NCBI RefSeq assembly: GCF_000970675.1
Contig: NZ_LAJA01000001.1
Span: 558,001 to 622,000, forward strand
DNA: 64,000 bases
Origin: Domibacillus tundrae
GTDB taxonomy: Bacteria; Bacillota; Bacilli; Bacillales; Domibacillaceae
Direction: 5' to 3'
Shown here: positions 8,901 to 19,413 of the stretch, in pieces
Position numbering within the stretch: position 1 is the stretch's first letter
Layout: each line of letters begins with the position of its first letter
The notes under the pieces: generated by a model
Database searches by the model: none
What the model saw: the letters and a program-made list of their open reading frames with translations, nothing else
What the model was told of the DNA's origin: nothing
Made by a program: the position numbers and the translations under genes

Positions 8901-8946
8901 TATTAAAAGAAGAACATACATTCACATAACCGGAAGGAGTGAGAAA

Positions 8947-11900
8947 ATGGTTATCCATCTGGAAACGGAAACGGCATACAGCTTTCGAGGGGCGACACTT
9001 ACACCGGATAAGATTGCTCAAAGAGCGCAGGAAATGGGCAGCATGGCAGTTGGACTGACGGACTGGAACAATCTGCATGCGGCAGTTCCTTTTTACCTTG
9101 CCTGCAAAAAGCGGAATGTTAAGCCTATTATGGGATTAAAAGCAGAAGTGGAAGCCCAGCAGGTGAGCGGGCAAGCTTTTCCACTTCTTTTGTATGCACA
9201 GAATAATATCGGCTTTTCCAACTTGGTCAAAATTGCAAGTGCTTTGCAAACGAAAGCGAAAAGCGGCCTCCCGCTGCGATGGCTTAATGGATATGCTGAG
9301 GGAATCATTGCGGTGCTTCCCGGACTGGATGGCGATCCTTCCGAAGAAGCGGCAGCTCACTTTAAGAAGGTGTTCAGCCATTTTTATATTGGGCTTCGAG
9401 GGAACAGCGGTGAGCGATTTTTAATTGAGAAGGCGAGAGAAACCGGCATTCCGATTGTTGCGATCGGCAACGTGCAATATGCAGATGCAGAAGGTGCTTT
9501 TGCGTCCAAATGCTTGCAGGCGATTCGAGACAACCGGCTCATTGAAGCAGAAGAAGAATTAGCGGAAGCGGCATATGCGTTTGCGTCAAGCGCACAATTA
9601 AAAGATACATACAAAGAGATGCCAGAAGCAATCGAAAACACAGCGGTCATTGCTGGGCTTTGCCATGTAAACATTGAATTTGGCAGTCGCCTCATCCCCT
9701 CTTTTCCACTGCCCGATGGGGAAAACGCTGACGACCGGCTAAAGGCGTTGTGTATGGAGAATCTTTCGGAACAAAACAGCCTGTACACAAAGCGGCTTTT
9801 CTATGAGTTGTCGGTTATCAGCAAAATGAATTTCAGCGACTATTTTTTAATTGTTCATGATTTTATGCAGTTTGCGAAAAAGCAAGGCATGCTGACAGGT
9901 CCGGGGCGGGGGTCGGCTGCTGGGTCACTCGTTGCTTTTGCATTAGGCATCACGGCTGTAGATCCCATTCAGTACGATCTTTTATTTGAGCGGTTTTTAA
10001 ACCCGGAGCGGATCACCATGCCGGATATTGATATTGATTTTCCTGATCACCGCCGAGATGAAGTCATTCGCTATATCGCTGAGAAATATGGAGCTGTTCA
10101 TGCCGCGCAAATTGTAACATTCGGCACGTTGTCAGCAAAAGCGGTTATGCGTGATACGGCGCGCATCTTCGGCTTTAACACAGCGGAATTGTCCCGGTTA
10201 TCCAAGCTGATTCCGTCTATGCCCGGAACAAAGCTTTCACAAATTAACTTAAGCAGTTGGCGCGCTGAATCAGCGGTAAATGAGCGGATTTATCAAGCAG
10301 CGCTTCATTTGGAGGGACTGCCACGCCATACGTCCACGCATGCAGCTGGCGTGATTATTTCAGAAAAACCGCTGACGGATCATGTGCCGATTATGGACGG
10401 GCACGATGGCGTTTATTTAACGCAATATCCGATGGAGCCGCTTGAAATGCTCGGGTTGCTAAAAATGGATCTGCTCGGTTTACGTAATTTGACGACGATA
10501 GAGCGGATTTTATCTTCCATTAAAAGAAAAACGGGCAAAAAAATTGATTTATTATCTCTTGAACTTGATGACCCACTCGTTTTTCAGTTGCTTGGCCGCG
10601 GGAAAACAGCTGGTATTTTTCAGTTTGAATCCGACGGGATGAGAAACGTGCTTATGAAGCTGCAGCCAAATCGGTTTGAAGATATGGTTGCGGTCAATGC
10701 ATTGTACCGTCCCGGTCCAATGGAGCAAATCCCATTGTACATTAAACGTCGTCATGAACAAGAAGAGATCGGGTATTCACATCCAATTTTAAAAGAAATT
10801 TTGGAGCCAACGTATGGGATTATCGTGTACCAGGAACAAATTATTCAAATCGCTGTTAAATTGGCCGGCTTTTCACCGGGGGAGGCTGATTTGCTTCGCC
10901 GTGCTGTGAGCAAAAAGAAAAAAGAAACGCTGGAAAAAGAAAGGGTCCATTTTGTCAACGGCGCCAAACAAAATGGCATTAATGAAAAAACGGCTGTTTA
11001 CGTGTATGACTTAATTGTCCGGTTCGCCGATTACGGATTTAACCGGAGCCATGCGGTCGCATACAGTATGATCGCGTACTGGCTGGCTTGGCTCAAGGCG
11101 CATTATCCAGCACATTTTCTTGCCGCCCTGCTTCAATCACAAACTGGAAATGAAGAGAAATTGCGGCAATACGCCATAGAAGCAGCTGAATACAACCTTG
11201 ATTTTCTTGCCCCATCCGTCAATTCTAGCAATTTTTCGTTTCAAGCGGATTCTGATGGTATTCGATTCGGCCTCGTGCCAGTAAAAGGTGTCGGGCAGTC
11301 AGCAGCTACGGCCATCATTGACGAGCGGAAAAAGGGCCATTTTCATGACTTATTTGATTTTTGTCAGCGTGTGCCGGCCGGTGTCGTTAATCGAAAGGTG
11401 ATTGAATCATTAATTTATGCCGGGGCGATGGATGAATTTGGTCAAGATCGCGCAGTGCTTCTGGCCAGTATTGATGCCGCTTTTGAACATGCAGCGCTCA
11501 TCCAGCCCGACGAAGGAAGTTTATTTGAGGGGCTCGGCGTTTCTTTTCATCCGAAATATGCAGATGTACCGGAGCTGGCAAGTGATACAAAGCTTGAAAA
11601 AGAAAAAGAAATGCTAGGTCTGTATATATCGGATCATCCGGTAGCAACGTATCGTCCGATGCTGAGCCAGGCAGGGGTCATTCCGCTGGCAGAGCTTAGG
11701 AAGAGCCGGGGCATCATCATTGCTGGAATGGTCGGTCCCATTCGTGAAATTCGGACGAAGAAAGGGGATAAAATGGCATTTTCGTCTCTTATCGATGAAA
11801 CAGGTGAGAAAGAGATCGTTTTGTTCCCAGACATATATCGGAAATTCGGATCATTTATCGAAAAAGGGAAAGTCTTACTGGCGGCTGGATCGACAGAAGA

Positions 11901-12213
11901 AAGAAACGGCACGCTTCAAGTTATTGTTCAGACTGTAGAACCAATTAAAGAAGGATTGAACAAAGCCATTGAAGAAAAACAAACGCTTTACATTCAACTG
12001 CAGGAAGGAAAAGGAGAAAGCCGACTGGCAGAATGGGTAATTGACGAATTGCAGCGCTATCCAGGCCGTGCAGCTGTGGTCATTCATTACGAGCGGACGA
12101 AAGAGACAGTAAGGCTCGGTCCGAAATATAGGGTGTCGCCAATAAATAAATTGATAGATGAATTAAAAAAAGAGTGCGGAGCGCAAAACGTCGTCCTTAA
12201 ATCATTTGTCTAA
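8947..12213 (+). CDS. dnaE: DNA polymerase III alpha subunit DnaE
   Basis: 1088 residues. Error-prone C-family polymerase that extends RNA primers on the lagging strand before PolC takes over. N-terminal PHP domain (about 1-210), then the palm with the catalytic aspartates in PDIDIDFPD (residues 359-367) and upstream GPGRGSAAGSL (about 318-328), fingers, tandem HhH region (about 780-850) and an OB fold (about 905-990, IIIAGMVGPIREIRTKKG). The PHP domain has lost usual metal ligands: HLETET replaces HxxVHS and LTDWNN replaces LTDDH, so it is probably inactive. AAGGAGTG precedes the ATG. Confidence 0.96.
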   Translation: MVIHLETETAYSFRGATLTPDKIAQRAQEMGSMAVGLTDWNNLHAAVPFYLACKKRNVKPIMGLKAEVEAQQVSGQAFPLLLYAQNNIGFSNLVKIASALQTKAKSGLPLRWLNGYAEGIIAVLPGLDGDPSEEAAAHFKKVFSHFYIGLRGNSGERFLIEKARETGIPIVAIGNVQYADAEGAFASKCLQAIRDNRLIEAEEELAEAAYAFASSAQLKDTYKEMPEAIENTAVIAGLCHVNIEFGSRLIPSFPLPDGENADDRLKALCMENLSEQNSLYTKRLFYELSVISKMNFSDYFLIVHDFMQFAKKQGMLTGPGRGSAAGSLVAFALGITAVDPIQYDLLFERFLNPERITMPDIDIDFPDHRRDEVIRYIAEKYGAVHAAQIVTFGTLSAKAVMRDTARIFGFNTAELSRLSKLIPSMPGTKLSQINLSSWRAESAVNERIYQAALHLEGLPRHTSTHAAGVIISEKPLTDHVPIMDGHDGVYLTQYPMEPLEMLGLLKMDLLGLRNLTTIERILSSIKRKTGKKIDLLSLELDDPLVFQLLGRGKTAGIFQFESDGMRNVLMKLQPNRFEDMVAVNALYRPGPMEQIPLYIKRRHEQEEIGYSHPILKEILEPTYGIIVYQEQIIQIAVKLAGFSPGEADLLRRAVSKKKKETLEKERVHFVNGAKQNGINEKTAVYVYDLIVRFADYGFNRSHAVAYSMIAYWLAWLKAHYPAHFLAALLQSQTGNEEKLRQYAIEAAEYNLDFLAPSVNSSNFSFQADSDGIRFGLVPVKGVGQSAATAIIDERKKGHFHDLFDFCQRVPAGVVNRKVIESLIYAGAMDEFGQDRAVLLASIDAAFEHAALIQPDEGSLFEGLGVSFHPKYADVPELASDTKLEKEKEMLGLYISDHPVATYRPMLSQAGVIPLAELRKSRGIIIAGMVGPIREIRTKKGDKMAFSSLIDETGEKEIVLFPDIYRKFGSFIEKGKVLLAAGSTEERNGTLQVIVQTVEPIKEGLNKAIEEKQTLYIQLQEGKGESRLAEWVIDELQRYPGRAAVVIHYERTKETVRLGPKYRVSPINKLIDELKKECGAQNVVLKSFV

Positions 12214-12215
12214 CC

Positions 12216-12244
12216 TTTACAATTTCGTTTGAATCGTTTAAAGT
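12216..12244 (+). promoter_or_regulatory. Promoter of the malic-remnant / GntR / accDA operon
   Basis: TTTACA (12216-12221), 17-base spacer, TAAAGT (12239-12244). It starts three bases after the dnaE stop. A start point near 12251 places the palindrome at 12260-12272 in the first turn or two of the transcript. Confidence 0.6.
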
Positions 12245-12259
12245 ATTATAGTGAATTGT

Positions 12260-12272
12260 GTGGTCTGACCAC
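12260..12272. promoter_or_regulatory. Operator-like palindrome GTGGTC-T-GACCAC
   Basis: A perfect 13-bp palindrome just downstream of the predicted start point. Its core TGGTC-N-GACCA is the type of site bound by FadR-subfamily GntR regulators (E. coli FadR and PdhR sites share TGGT-NN-ACCA). The operon encodes exactly such a regulator, so autoregulation is likely. Binding is inferred. Confidence 0.6.
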
Positions 12273-12300
12273 TCGGGTGACAACAAAGGGAGATATCGAT

Positions 12301-12495
12301 ATGTCAAATCGGGAAGAAGCACTCCAGATGCATAAAGAAAACCATGGGAAATTGTCAACTGGGATTAAAACAGTTGTGAAGAATACAAAAGATTTAAGCC
12401 TTGCGTACTCGCCTGTTATAGCACGCCGTAAAGTAAATCCAGAAGATGTGCGTCAAAAAACAATGAAGCTATCATTGATTGGAAAAGGTGAATAA
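12301..12495 (+). pseudogene. Malic enzyme gene remnant with large in-frame internal deletion
   Basis: A 64-codon open frame with a GGGAG ribosome binding site and ATG. Residues 1-38 (MSNREEALQMHKENHGKL, then TVVKNTKDLSLAYSP) are the N-terminus of bacterial NAD(P) malic enzyme, which normally continues YSPGVAEPC. From residue 39 it jumps to ARRKVNPEDVRQKT and ends KLSLIGKGE, which looks like the malic enzyme C-terminus. About 340-370 residues, with the whole catalytic and NAD-binding parts, are gone without breaking the frame. In relatives a malic enzyme gene sits here, before the GntR gene and accDA. The next gene starts right after its stop (TAAATG), so the short frame may persist for translational coupling. 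Confidence 0.75.
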
Positions 12496-13029
12496 ATGAT
12501 AGAGTCAGCACGTCCGCCTTCAAAATTTTTGGCAGCTATTGCGCAAATTCAAGAAATGATTAAAACAGACCGTTTTCAATCCGGGGATAAAATTCCCTCG
12601 GAACGCGAATTGTCAGACCGGCTTTCAATCGGGCGTTCATCGGTTCGAGAAGCGCTGAGGGCTTTGGAGCTTTTGGGGCTCATTGAAACACGGCGCGGTG
12701 AAGGGACTTTTCTCCGCGATTTTAAAGATCATCAGCTTGTCCCGCTCATTGGCACCTTTATTTTTGATGGTGATCAAAACAAAGAAGACGTACGTGATGT
12801 CAAAGCGATCTTGGAATTGGGCTGTCTCGCTATCTTATCTAGAAAATCCGGCTTCGATTTTAATGAAGCAGGGGACTCTTTTCAGCAGCAAATAGAAGCA
12901 GCGGATAACCGTCTTCTCAAAAATATATGGATGATTATTTCCGATTACGCCGGGAGCGATACAGGCAATGAACGTCTTGAAGAACTGCTGGCTGCGGCTA
13001 AACAAATCAATTATTCAGAGCGCCAGTAA
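12496..13029 (+). CDS. GntR-family regulator, FadR subfamily, with shortened effector domain
   Basis: 177 residues. The N-terminal winged helix has the GntR signature (SGDKIPSERELSDRLSIGRSSVREALRALELLGLI, residues about 27-61). The rest is a helical effector domain that is short for an FCD domain (usual total about 220-240), ending in a stretch with no clear metal-binding histidines. It directly follows the malic enzyme remnant and precedes accD by twelve bases. The same regulator gene lies before accDA in other Bacillaceae. It probably controls this operon through the palindrome at 12260; the ligand is unknown. Confidence 0.85.
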   Translation: MIESARPPSKFLAAIAQIQEMIKTDRFQSGDKIPSERELSDRLSIGRSSVREALRALELLGLIETRRGEGTFLRDFKDHQLVPLIGTFIFDGDQNKEDVRDVKAILELGCLAILSRKSGFDFNEAGDSFQQQIEAADNRLLKNIWMIISDYAGSDTGNERLEELLAAAKQINYSERQ

Positions 13030-13041
13030 AGGGGTGGAACA

Positions 13042-13917
13042 GTGGCGATTAAAAATATGTTCACGAAACAAAAACCAAAAAAAATAAAATATGCAACGAT
13101 TCCGTCAGAGGCAGCAAAACAAGATGTCCCTGAAGGTATTATGCAAAAATGCCCGAAATGCAAGAAAATTATGTACACAAGAGAATTACAAAAAAATCTC
13201 CATGTTTGTTTTGGGTGTGGCTATCATTACCCGATGAGAGCGCATGAACGCATTAAAAGTCTTCTTGATGAAGGCTCCTTCCGTGAACTCGATGCCGGGT
13301 TATCAACAGCCAATCCGCTTCAATTTCCGGATTATGAAGAAAAAATAGCAGCTGATCGAAAGAAAACCGGCTTAAATGAAGCGATTGTGACAGGTGTCGG
13401 ATCGATTGATGGCTATCCGTCCGCTTTTGCATTTATGGACTCGTCGTTTCGGATGGGCAGCATGGGTTCAGTCGTCGGTGAAAAAATCACGCGAGCTGTT
13501 GAAGAAGCGATTCGTCTGCGGATTCCCTTTATTATTTTTACGGCTTCTGGCGGTGCTCGTATGCAGGAAGGGGTTTTGTCCCTTATGCAAATGGCAAAGA
13601 CTGGTGCTGCGTTTAAACGGCTCAGTGATCGCGGCGGCTTGATTGTTTCGGTAATGACTCATCCGACAACGGGCGGCGTATCGGCAAGCTTTGCATCGTT
13701 AGGAGACTTCAATTTTGCGGAGCCTGGGGCGCTGATTGGGTTTGCAGGACGGCGGATTATTGAGCAGACGATTCGTGAAAAGCTGCCAGAAGATTTTCAG
13801 ACGGCTGAATTTTTGCTTAAGTGCGGTCAGCTTGATGCTGTTTTGCATAGAAGTGAAATGAAAGAAAAGCTTTCATTTTTGCTCGATATTCATCAAACGG
13901 GCGGTGGAGAAAGATGA
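13042..13917 (+). CDS. accD: Acetyl-CoA carboxylase carboxyltransferase subunit beta
   Basis: 291 residues, GTG start with AAGGGGTGG upstream. With AccA it moves the carboxyl group from carboxybiotin to acetyl-CoA, giving malonyl-CoA for fatty acid synthesis. A four-cysteine zinc finger is present near the N-terminus (CPKC at about residue 34, then CFGCG at about 53). The crotonase-like core shows [19 protein letters not shown] (about 168-186) and [14 protein letters not shown]. It overlaps accA by four bases (ATGA), which fits equal production of the two subunits. Confidence 0.97.
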   Translation: MAIKNMFTKQKPKKIKYATIPSEAAKQDVPEGIMQKCPKCKKIMYTRELQKNLHVCFGCGYHYPMRAHERIKSLLDEGSFRELDAGLSTANPLQFPDYEEKIAADRKKTGLNEAIVTGVGSIDGYPSAFAFMDSSFRMGSMGSVVGEKITRAVEEAIRLRIPFIIFTASGGARMQEGVLSLMQMAKTGAAFKRLSDRGGLIVSVMTHPTTGGVSASFASLGDFNFAEPGALIGFAGRRIIEQTIREKLPEDFQTAEFLLKCGQLDAVLHRSEMKEKLSFLLDIHQTGGGER

Positions 13918-14885
13918 CAGGACTTGAATTTGAAAAGCCGGTTCGTGATCTACAAGAAAAAATTGCGGAATTGAAAAAGTTCACTTCCACATCAGAGGTG
14001 GATTTATCTGACGAAATTGAAAAGCTGGAACTGCGCTTAAAGAAACTGGAAGATGATATTTACAACAGCATGACGCCTTGGGATCGCGTGCAAATGGCAC
14101 GTCATCCGAACCGGCCGACGACACTGGATTATATTTCATACCTGTTTGAAGGCTTTTTTGAGCTGCATGGAGACCGCACATACGGCGATGATGCAGCGAT
14201 TGTCGCGGGGATCGCGAAGTACCATGGTCAGCCGGTAACTGTTATCGGCCATCAGCGTGGCCGTGATACGAAAGAAAACATTCAGCGGACATTCGGTATG
14301 CCTCATCCGGAAGGATACCGGAAAGCATTACGTCTCATGAAGCAGGCAGAGAAATTTAATCGCCCGATTATTTGTTTAATTGATACAAAAGGAGCGTACC
14401 CGGGAAAAGCAGCGGAGGAACGTGGACAGAGCGAAGCGATTGCCCGCAATATTTTTGAAATGGCCGGCTTGACGGTCCCCGTTATTTGTGTCGTAATTGG
14501 CGAAGGGGGAAGCGGCGGAGCATTAGCACTTGGTGTAGGCGATCGGTTATTTATGCTTGAAAACTCTACATATTCTGTTATTTCACCGGAAGGGGCTGCT
14601 GCTCTTTTATGGAAAGATGCGGGCCTCGCGAAACGTGCAGCCGAAACGATGAAAATTACAGCTCCAGATTTACGTGCACTTGGCATTGTGGATGAAATCA
14701 TTCCGGAAGTGCGCGGCGGTGCGCACCGTGATGCGAAAAGGCAAGCTGAGCTGATGGATGAAGTCCTGAAGCCGGCGATTAAACAGCTGCTAACGATGGA
14801 ACAAACTTCTCTTGTTGACCAGCGGTATGAAAAATATAAACGGATTGGCGGCTACGCCGAACAAACAACCGGCCTGAAGGATTAA
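13914..14885 (+). CDS. accA: Acetyl-CoA carboxylase carboxyltransferase subunit alpha
   Basis: 323 residues, the usual length. N-terminal helical arm (about 1-60, with a [18 protein letters not shown]-like helix), then the carboxyltransferase fold with [11 protein letters not shown] (about 103-113) that contacts carboxybiotin, and [15 protein letters not shown] (about 197-211). It is translationally coupled to accD and ends the operon with a terminator overlapping its last codons. Confidence 0.97.
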   Translation: MTGLEFEKPVRDLQEKIAELKKFTSTSEVDLSDEIEKLELRLKKLEDDIYNSMTPWDRVQMARHPNRPTTLDYISYLFEGFFELHGDRTYGDDAAIVAGIAKYHGQPVTVIGHQRGRDTKENIQRTFGMPHPEGYRKALRLMKQAEKFNRPIICLIDTKGAYPGKAAEERGQSEAIARNIFEMAGLTVPVICVVIGEGGSGGALALGVGDRLFMLENSTYSVISPEGAAALLWKDAGLAKRAAETMKITAPDLRALGIVDEIIPEVRGGAHRDAKRQAELMDEVLKPAIKQLLTMEQTSLVDQRYEKYKRIGGYAEQTTGLKD

Positions 14886-14904
14886 CTTTCAGAGCCGGTT
14901 TTTT
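14867..14904 (+). terminator. Terminator after accA
   Basis: AACCGGCCTGAAGG pairs with CTTTCAGAGCCGGTT (small bulge) followed by six T. The stem includes the accA stop codon. Confidence 0.75.
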
Positions 14905-14937
14905 CAGTAATCTTATGCAAACATGAATTTTTTTAGA

Positions 14938-14951
14938 TGTTAACGCTTACT
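14938..14951 (+). promoter_or_regulatory. Candidate cre site (CcpA) upstream of pfkA
   Basis: TGTTAACGCTTACT differs from the cre pattern TGWAANCGNTNWCA at two fixed positions. It is centred about 55 bases before the predicted start point, a position where CcpA activates rather than represses. Activation of a pfk-pyk operon by CcpA is established in Lactococcus; here it is inferred. Confidence 0.4.
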
Positions 14952-14964
14952 TCGCGGGTAAAGA

Positions 14965-14993
14965 TTGTGAACGGCAAACCGTTCTGTTATCTT
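14965..14993 (+). promoter_or_regulatory. Promoter of pfkA-pyk
   Basis: TTGTGA (14965-14970), 17-base spacer, TATCTT (14988-14993) with extended TG at 14985-14986. The spacer contains an inverted repeat AACGG-CAA-ACCGTT. Confidence 0.65.
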
Positions 14994-15009
14994 AAAAGGA
15001 GATAGGCAT

Positions 15010-16013
<1,004 letters not shown>

Positions 16014-16036
16014 CTACGAAATTGGAGGAACTATTG

Positions 16037-17800
16037 ATGCAAAAAACGAAAATCGTCTGTACAATCGGACCGGCAAGTGAAAGTCTTGAAACGCTTGAAT
16101 CGTTAATAAAAGCAGGGATGAACGTTGCCCGTTTGAACTTCTCTCATGGAAGCCATGAAGAGCATGGGGCGCGTATTCAAAATATTCGCCAGGCAGCAAA
16201 AAATACGGGGAGAACGGTCGCGATTTTACTTGACACGAAAGGTCCTGAAATTCGCACACACCAAATGGAAAACGGATCTATTGAGCTCGAAAGCGGAAAA
16301 GACGCCGTTGTTTCGATGACAGAAGTGCTCGGAACACCTGAAAAATTTTCAATTACGTATTCAGGTTTAATTGATGATGTGGAGCCAGGCTCCAGCATTT
16401 TACTTGATGATGGCTTAATTGGTCTTCTTGTCACAGGCATTGATCGTGAAAAAGGCGAAATTGGCGTTCGCATTTTAAACAGCGGTACGCTAAAAAACAA
16501 AAAAGGGGTAAACGTTCCGGGCGTTTCCGTTAAATTGCCGGGAATTACAGAAAAAGACGCAGAGGACATTCGTTTTGGCATCGAGCAGGACGTAGACTTT
16601 ATCGCCGCCTCTTTTGTCCGTCGTACATCTGATGTATTGGATATTCGTGAGCTTTTGGAAAAAAACAAAGCGGCTCACATTCAAATTATCCCGAAAATTG
16701 AGAACCAGGAAGGTGTCGATAACATTGATGACATCCTTGAAGTAGCTGACGGCTTAATGGTAGCGCGTGGGGATCTTGGTGTGGAAATTCCGGCTGAAGA
16801 AGTGCCGATTGTTCAGAAACAGCTTATCAAAAAATGCAACCTGCTAGGCAAACCAGTTATTACTGCTACACAAATGCTTGATTCGATGCAGCGTAATCCA
16901 CGCCCAACCCGTGCAGAGGCAAGTGATGTGGCCAACGCAATTTTTGACGGAACGGATGCCATTATGCTATCAGGTGAAACGGCAGCTGGTACTTACCCGC
17001 TTGAAGCCGTTCAAACAATGCATAACATTGCTGTTCGGGCAGAAGCAGAATTGCAAATGAAAGACATTCCGCCACGCCGCCGCAACAATACAGGGCGCAT
17101 GACAATGACGGATGCCATTGGGCAGTCTGTTGCGAAAACAGCGGAAGCACTTGAAGTGCGCGCTATTATTGCGCCAACGTCAAGCGGCCATACAGCACGA
17201 ATGATTTCACGCTACCGTCCAAAAGCATCTATTTATGCGGTGACAGATAGTGAGCGTGTCACAAGAAGCCTTTCACTTGTCTGGGGTGTAGTGCCTCTTA
17301 TGGGACTAAGCGTATCTTCTACAGATGAAATGCTTGATAACGCGGTTGTTCATTGTTTGGACGAAGGCATGATCAGCCACGGTGAACTTGTTGTGATTAC
17401 TGCGGGAGTTCCAGTAGGTGAATCCGGAACAACAAACTTAATGAAAATCCACGTTGTCGGTGATATTTTAGTGAAAGCACAAGGTATCGGCCGTCATTCT
17501 GCATACGGGAAAGTGGTAACGGCGAAAACATCATCTGAAGCACTTGAAAAAGTAAAGCAAGGCGACATCCTTGTCACATACGGAACCGACCGTGAAATGA
17601 TGCCTGCTATTGAAAAATGCAGTGCCATTATTACGGAAGAAGGCGGATTAACGAGTCATGCAGCTGTTGTTGGCATTAATCTAGGCATTCCGGTTATCGT
17701 TGATGTAGAAGGAGCTTTAACAACACTCTCAGACGGACAGGAAATTACAGTTGATGCAGCACGCGGTATTATCTACAATGGTCACGCTAACGTTTTGTAA
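16037..17800 (+). CDS. pyk: Pyruvate kinase with C-terminal PEP-utiliser domain
   Basis: 587 residues from ATG at 16037 ([14 protein letters not shown]); the upstream TTG at 16022 is part of the GGAGG site. It makes pyruvate and ATP from phosphoenolpyruvate. The (beta/alpha)8 barrel includes the signature [10 protein letters not shown] (about 221-230) and [12 protein letters not shown], with [17 protein letters not shown] in the active site. After the A/B/C domains (to about 475) comes the extra PEP-utilising mobile-like domain found in Bacillus and Geobacillus, with [10 protein letters not shown]. The 3' end overlaps the convergent ytvI by 14 bases and no terminator is seen between them. Confidence 0.97.
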   Translation: MQKTKIVCTIGPASESLETLESLIKAGMNVARLNFSHGSHEEHGARIQNIRQAAKNTGRTVAILLDTKGPEIRTHQMENGSIELESGKDAVVSMTEVLGTPEKFSITYSGLIDDVEPGSSILLDDGLIGLLVTGIDREKGEIGVRILNSGTLKNKKGVNVPGVSVKLPGITEKDAEDIRFGIEQDVDFIAASFVRRTSDVLDIRELLEKNKAAHIQIIPKIENQEGVDNIDDILEVADGLMVARGDLGVEIPAEEVPIVQKQLIKKCNLLGKPVITATQMLDSMQRNPRPTRAEASDVANAIFDGTDAIMLSGETAAGTYPLEAVQTMHNIAVRAEAELQMKDIPPRRRNNTGRMTMTDAIGQSVAKTAEALEVRAIIAPTSSGHTARMISRYRPKASIYAVTDSERVTRSLSLVWGVVPLMGLSVSSTDEMLDNAVVHCLDEGMISHGELVVITAGVPVGESGTTNLMKIHVVGDILVKAQGIGRHSAYGKVVTAKTSSEALEKVKQGDILVTYGTDREMMPAIEKCSAIITEEGGLTSHAAVVGINLGIPVIVDVEGALTTLSDGQEITVDAARGIIYNGHANVL

Positions 17801-18806
17801 ACAACAAGCGAGAGCGATACACGGACGAACAAGCAAGCAAAAACAGAGGTCCTGTCATTAAACCAAAAATGCCTGCTAAATGGTAACCAGCAAATGCTGC
17901 AAATAAAACAGCAAGCGGATGCAGTCCAGCTGAATCGGCCACGAGTTTTGGTTCAAGCAGCTGGCGCATGATCGTAATTACTACGTAAAGAATGGCGGCA
18001 AAAATGGCGATTTTTGTTTGGCCGGTGAGTATGCAGAAAAACACCCATGGAAGAAACAGTAAGCTTGACCCGATGATGGGCAAGAACTCAAGCACTGCCG
18101 TTAAAAAAGCAAGCTCCAGCACGTGCGGGATATGCAACAGAAAAAAACCAATACATGCAGCGGCAAAAGTAGCGGCAAAAAGCTGCACTTGGGCATAACC
18201 GTATGCATAAAAAGAAGCAGAAAAATCATTTGCAGCAATAGCTGTTTTTTCACGGATGGATTCAGGCAGGATTGAAATAAAGGAAGAACCATCCTTTGCA
18301 ATGAAAAATGCAGCCAGTATGGCAATTAATACTTCAACTGCTGTTCCTGAAAGAGCGAGAAAATAAGATGTGCCTATAAGCAGCCATTTTCCCGCGTATT
18401 CTTCAATAGTGTTGCCAATAGCTGTTTCAACATCGTATAAAGACTGTACTAGAAGCTCTTTTTGATCTTCTGTTAGAAAAGCCGTAACGCTATTAATTAA
18501 CTGTTCTAAATGCGCTGTAGCGATCGGAATGTAATGAGGAATCACATAATGGATGTGTGAAGCTGTTCGGGCGCCGATCCAGCCGAATAAAAACAGGCCA
18601 GCCGAAAATAGGCACAGAATCCATCCGAGAGAAGCGAGTACAGCAACGTTTCGGGATACACCCGCTTTTTTTTGAATGAAGTGGGCTGGTTTATGCAAAA
18701 CAGCGGCAAAAAATGCCCCGGCTAAAAAAGGCTTGAAAATCGGCAGCAGCCAGTAAATAGAAAGCAAGACCGCACTAACGAGAACATATTGTATAATCAT
18801 CCGCAT
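17787..18806 (-). CDS. ytvI: YtvI-type AI-2E transporter family membrane protein
   Basis: 339 residues from ATG at 18806, seven bases after GGAGG; the ATG at 18821 is part of that site. Many hydrophobic segments: a pair at residues about 3-35, one at about 52-75, then a helical soluble stretch (about 80-140), and several in the C-terminal half, ending [18 protein letters not shown], the typical last motif of the AI-2E transporter (PerM-like) family. In B. subtilis YtvI is annotated as a sporulation membrane protein. Its 3' end runs into pyk on the other strand. It is divergent from ytwI. Confidence 0.85.
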   Translation of the reverse strand: MRMIIQYVLVSAVLLSIYWLLPIFKPFLAGAFFAAVLHKPAHFIQKKAGVSRNVAVLASLGWILCLFSAGLFLFGWIGARTASHIHYVIPHYIPIATAHLEQLINSVTAFLTEDQKELLVQSLYDVETAIGNTIEEYAGKWLLIGTSYFLALSGTAVEVLIAILAAFFIAKDGSSFISILPESIREKTAIAANDFSASFYAYGYAQVQLFAATFAAACIGFFLLHIPHVLELAFLTAVLEFLPIIGSSLLFLPWVFFCILTGQTKIAIFAAILYVVITIMRQLLEPKLVADSAGLHPLAVLFAAFAGYHLAGIFGLMTGPLFLLACSSVYRSRLLFTKR

Positions 18807-18883
18807 GGTACATGCCTCCATCTCTCTTATACTCGTATGAAGAAATGGGCATGTCCATGCGTCTTTTTTTTAGAGGTGAACAC

Positions 18884-19339
18884 ATGCAGGCATATTTATT
18901 TTTGCTTTTATTGGTCATAATCAGCATGATCGCGAAAAATCAATCATTGCTTTTCGCATCTGCCCTTTTGCTTGCCTTAAAAGCGGTGGGTCTCGATATG
19001 AAATGGTTTGATTTGATGCAAAAAAACGGTATAAACTGGGGTGTAACAGTTATTACAATAGCGGTACTTATCCCGATTGCAACAGGTGCAATTGGCTTCA
19101 AGGAACTAGGGGCAGCATTAAAATCGCCATACGCCTGGATTGCGCTAGCGGCCGGTATTCTTGTTGCGCTAATCGCAAAAAATGGGATTGTGCTTTTGGC
19201 GGAAGATCCGCATATAACAACAGCACTTGTATTGGGCACAGTATTAGCTGTAGCCCTTTTCAACGGTGTTCCAGTCGGTCCGTTAATCGGTGCAGGCATT
19301 GCGTATTATGCAATGAAATTATTTTCTTTGTTCCAGTAA
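18884..19339 (+). CDS. ytwI: DUF441 family membrane protein YtwI
   Basis: 151 residues from ATG at 18884 (MQAYLFLLLLVIISM), after AGAGGTGAA; the longer frame to 18812 runs into the divergent ytvI start. Four to five membrane helices: about 2-20, 22-40, 52-75, 84-104 and 115-145. The segment NGVPVGPLIGAGIAY near the C-terminus is characteristic of the DUF441/UPF0756 family. Its function is unknown. The neighbours (ytvI, then citZ) match B. subtilis. Confidence 0.85.
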   Translation: MQAYLFLLLLVIISMIAKNQSLLFASALLLALKAVGLDMKWFDLMQKNGINWGVTVITIAVLIPIATGAIGFKELGAALKSPYAWIALAAGILVALIAKNGIVLLAEDPHITTALVLGTVLAVALFNGVPVGPLIGAGIAYYAMKLFSLFQ

Positions 19340-19413
19340 CCGAAAAGCGAAACTTTTTTACCGGGTTATCCGTAAGCATATAATATAAGAAGATAAAAAA
19401 GGGGATGAGCACG

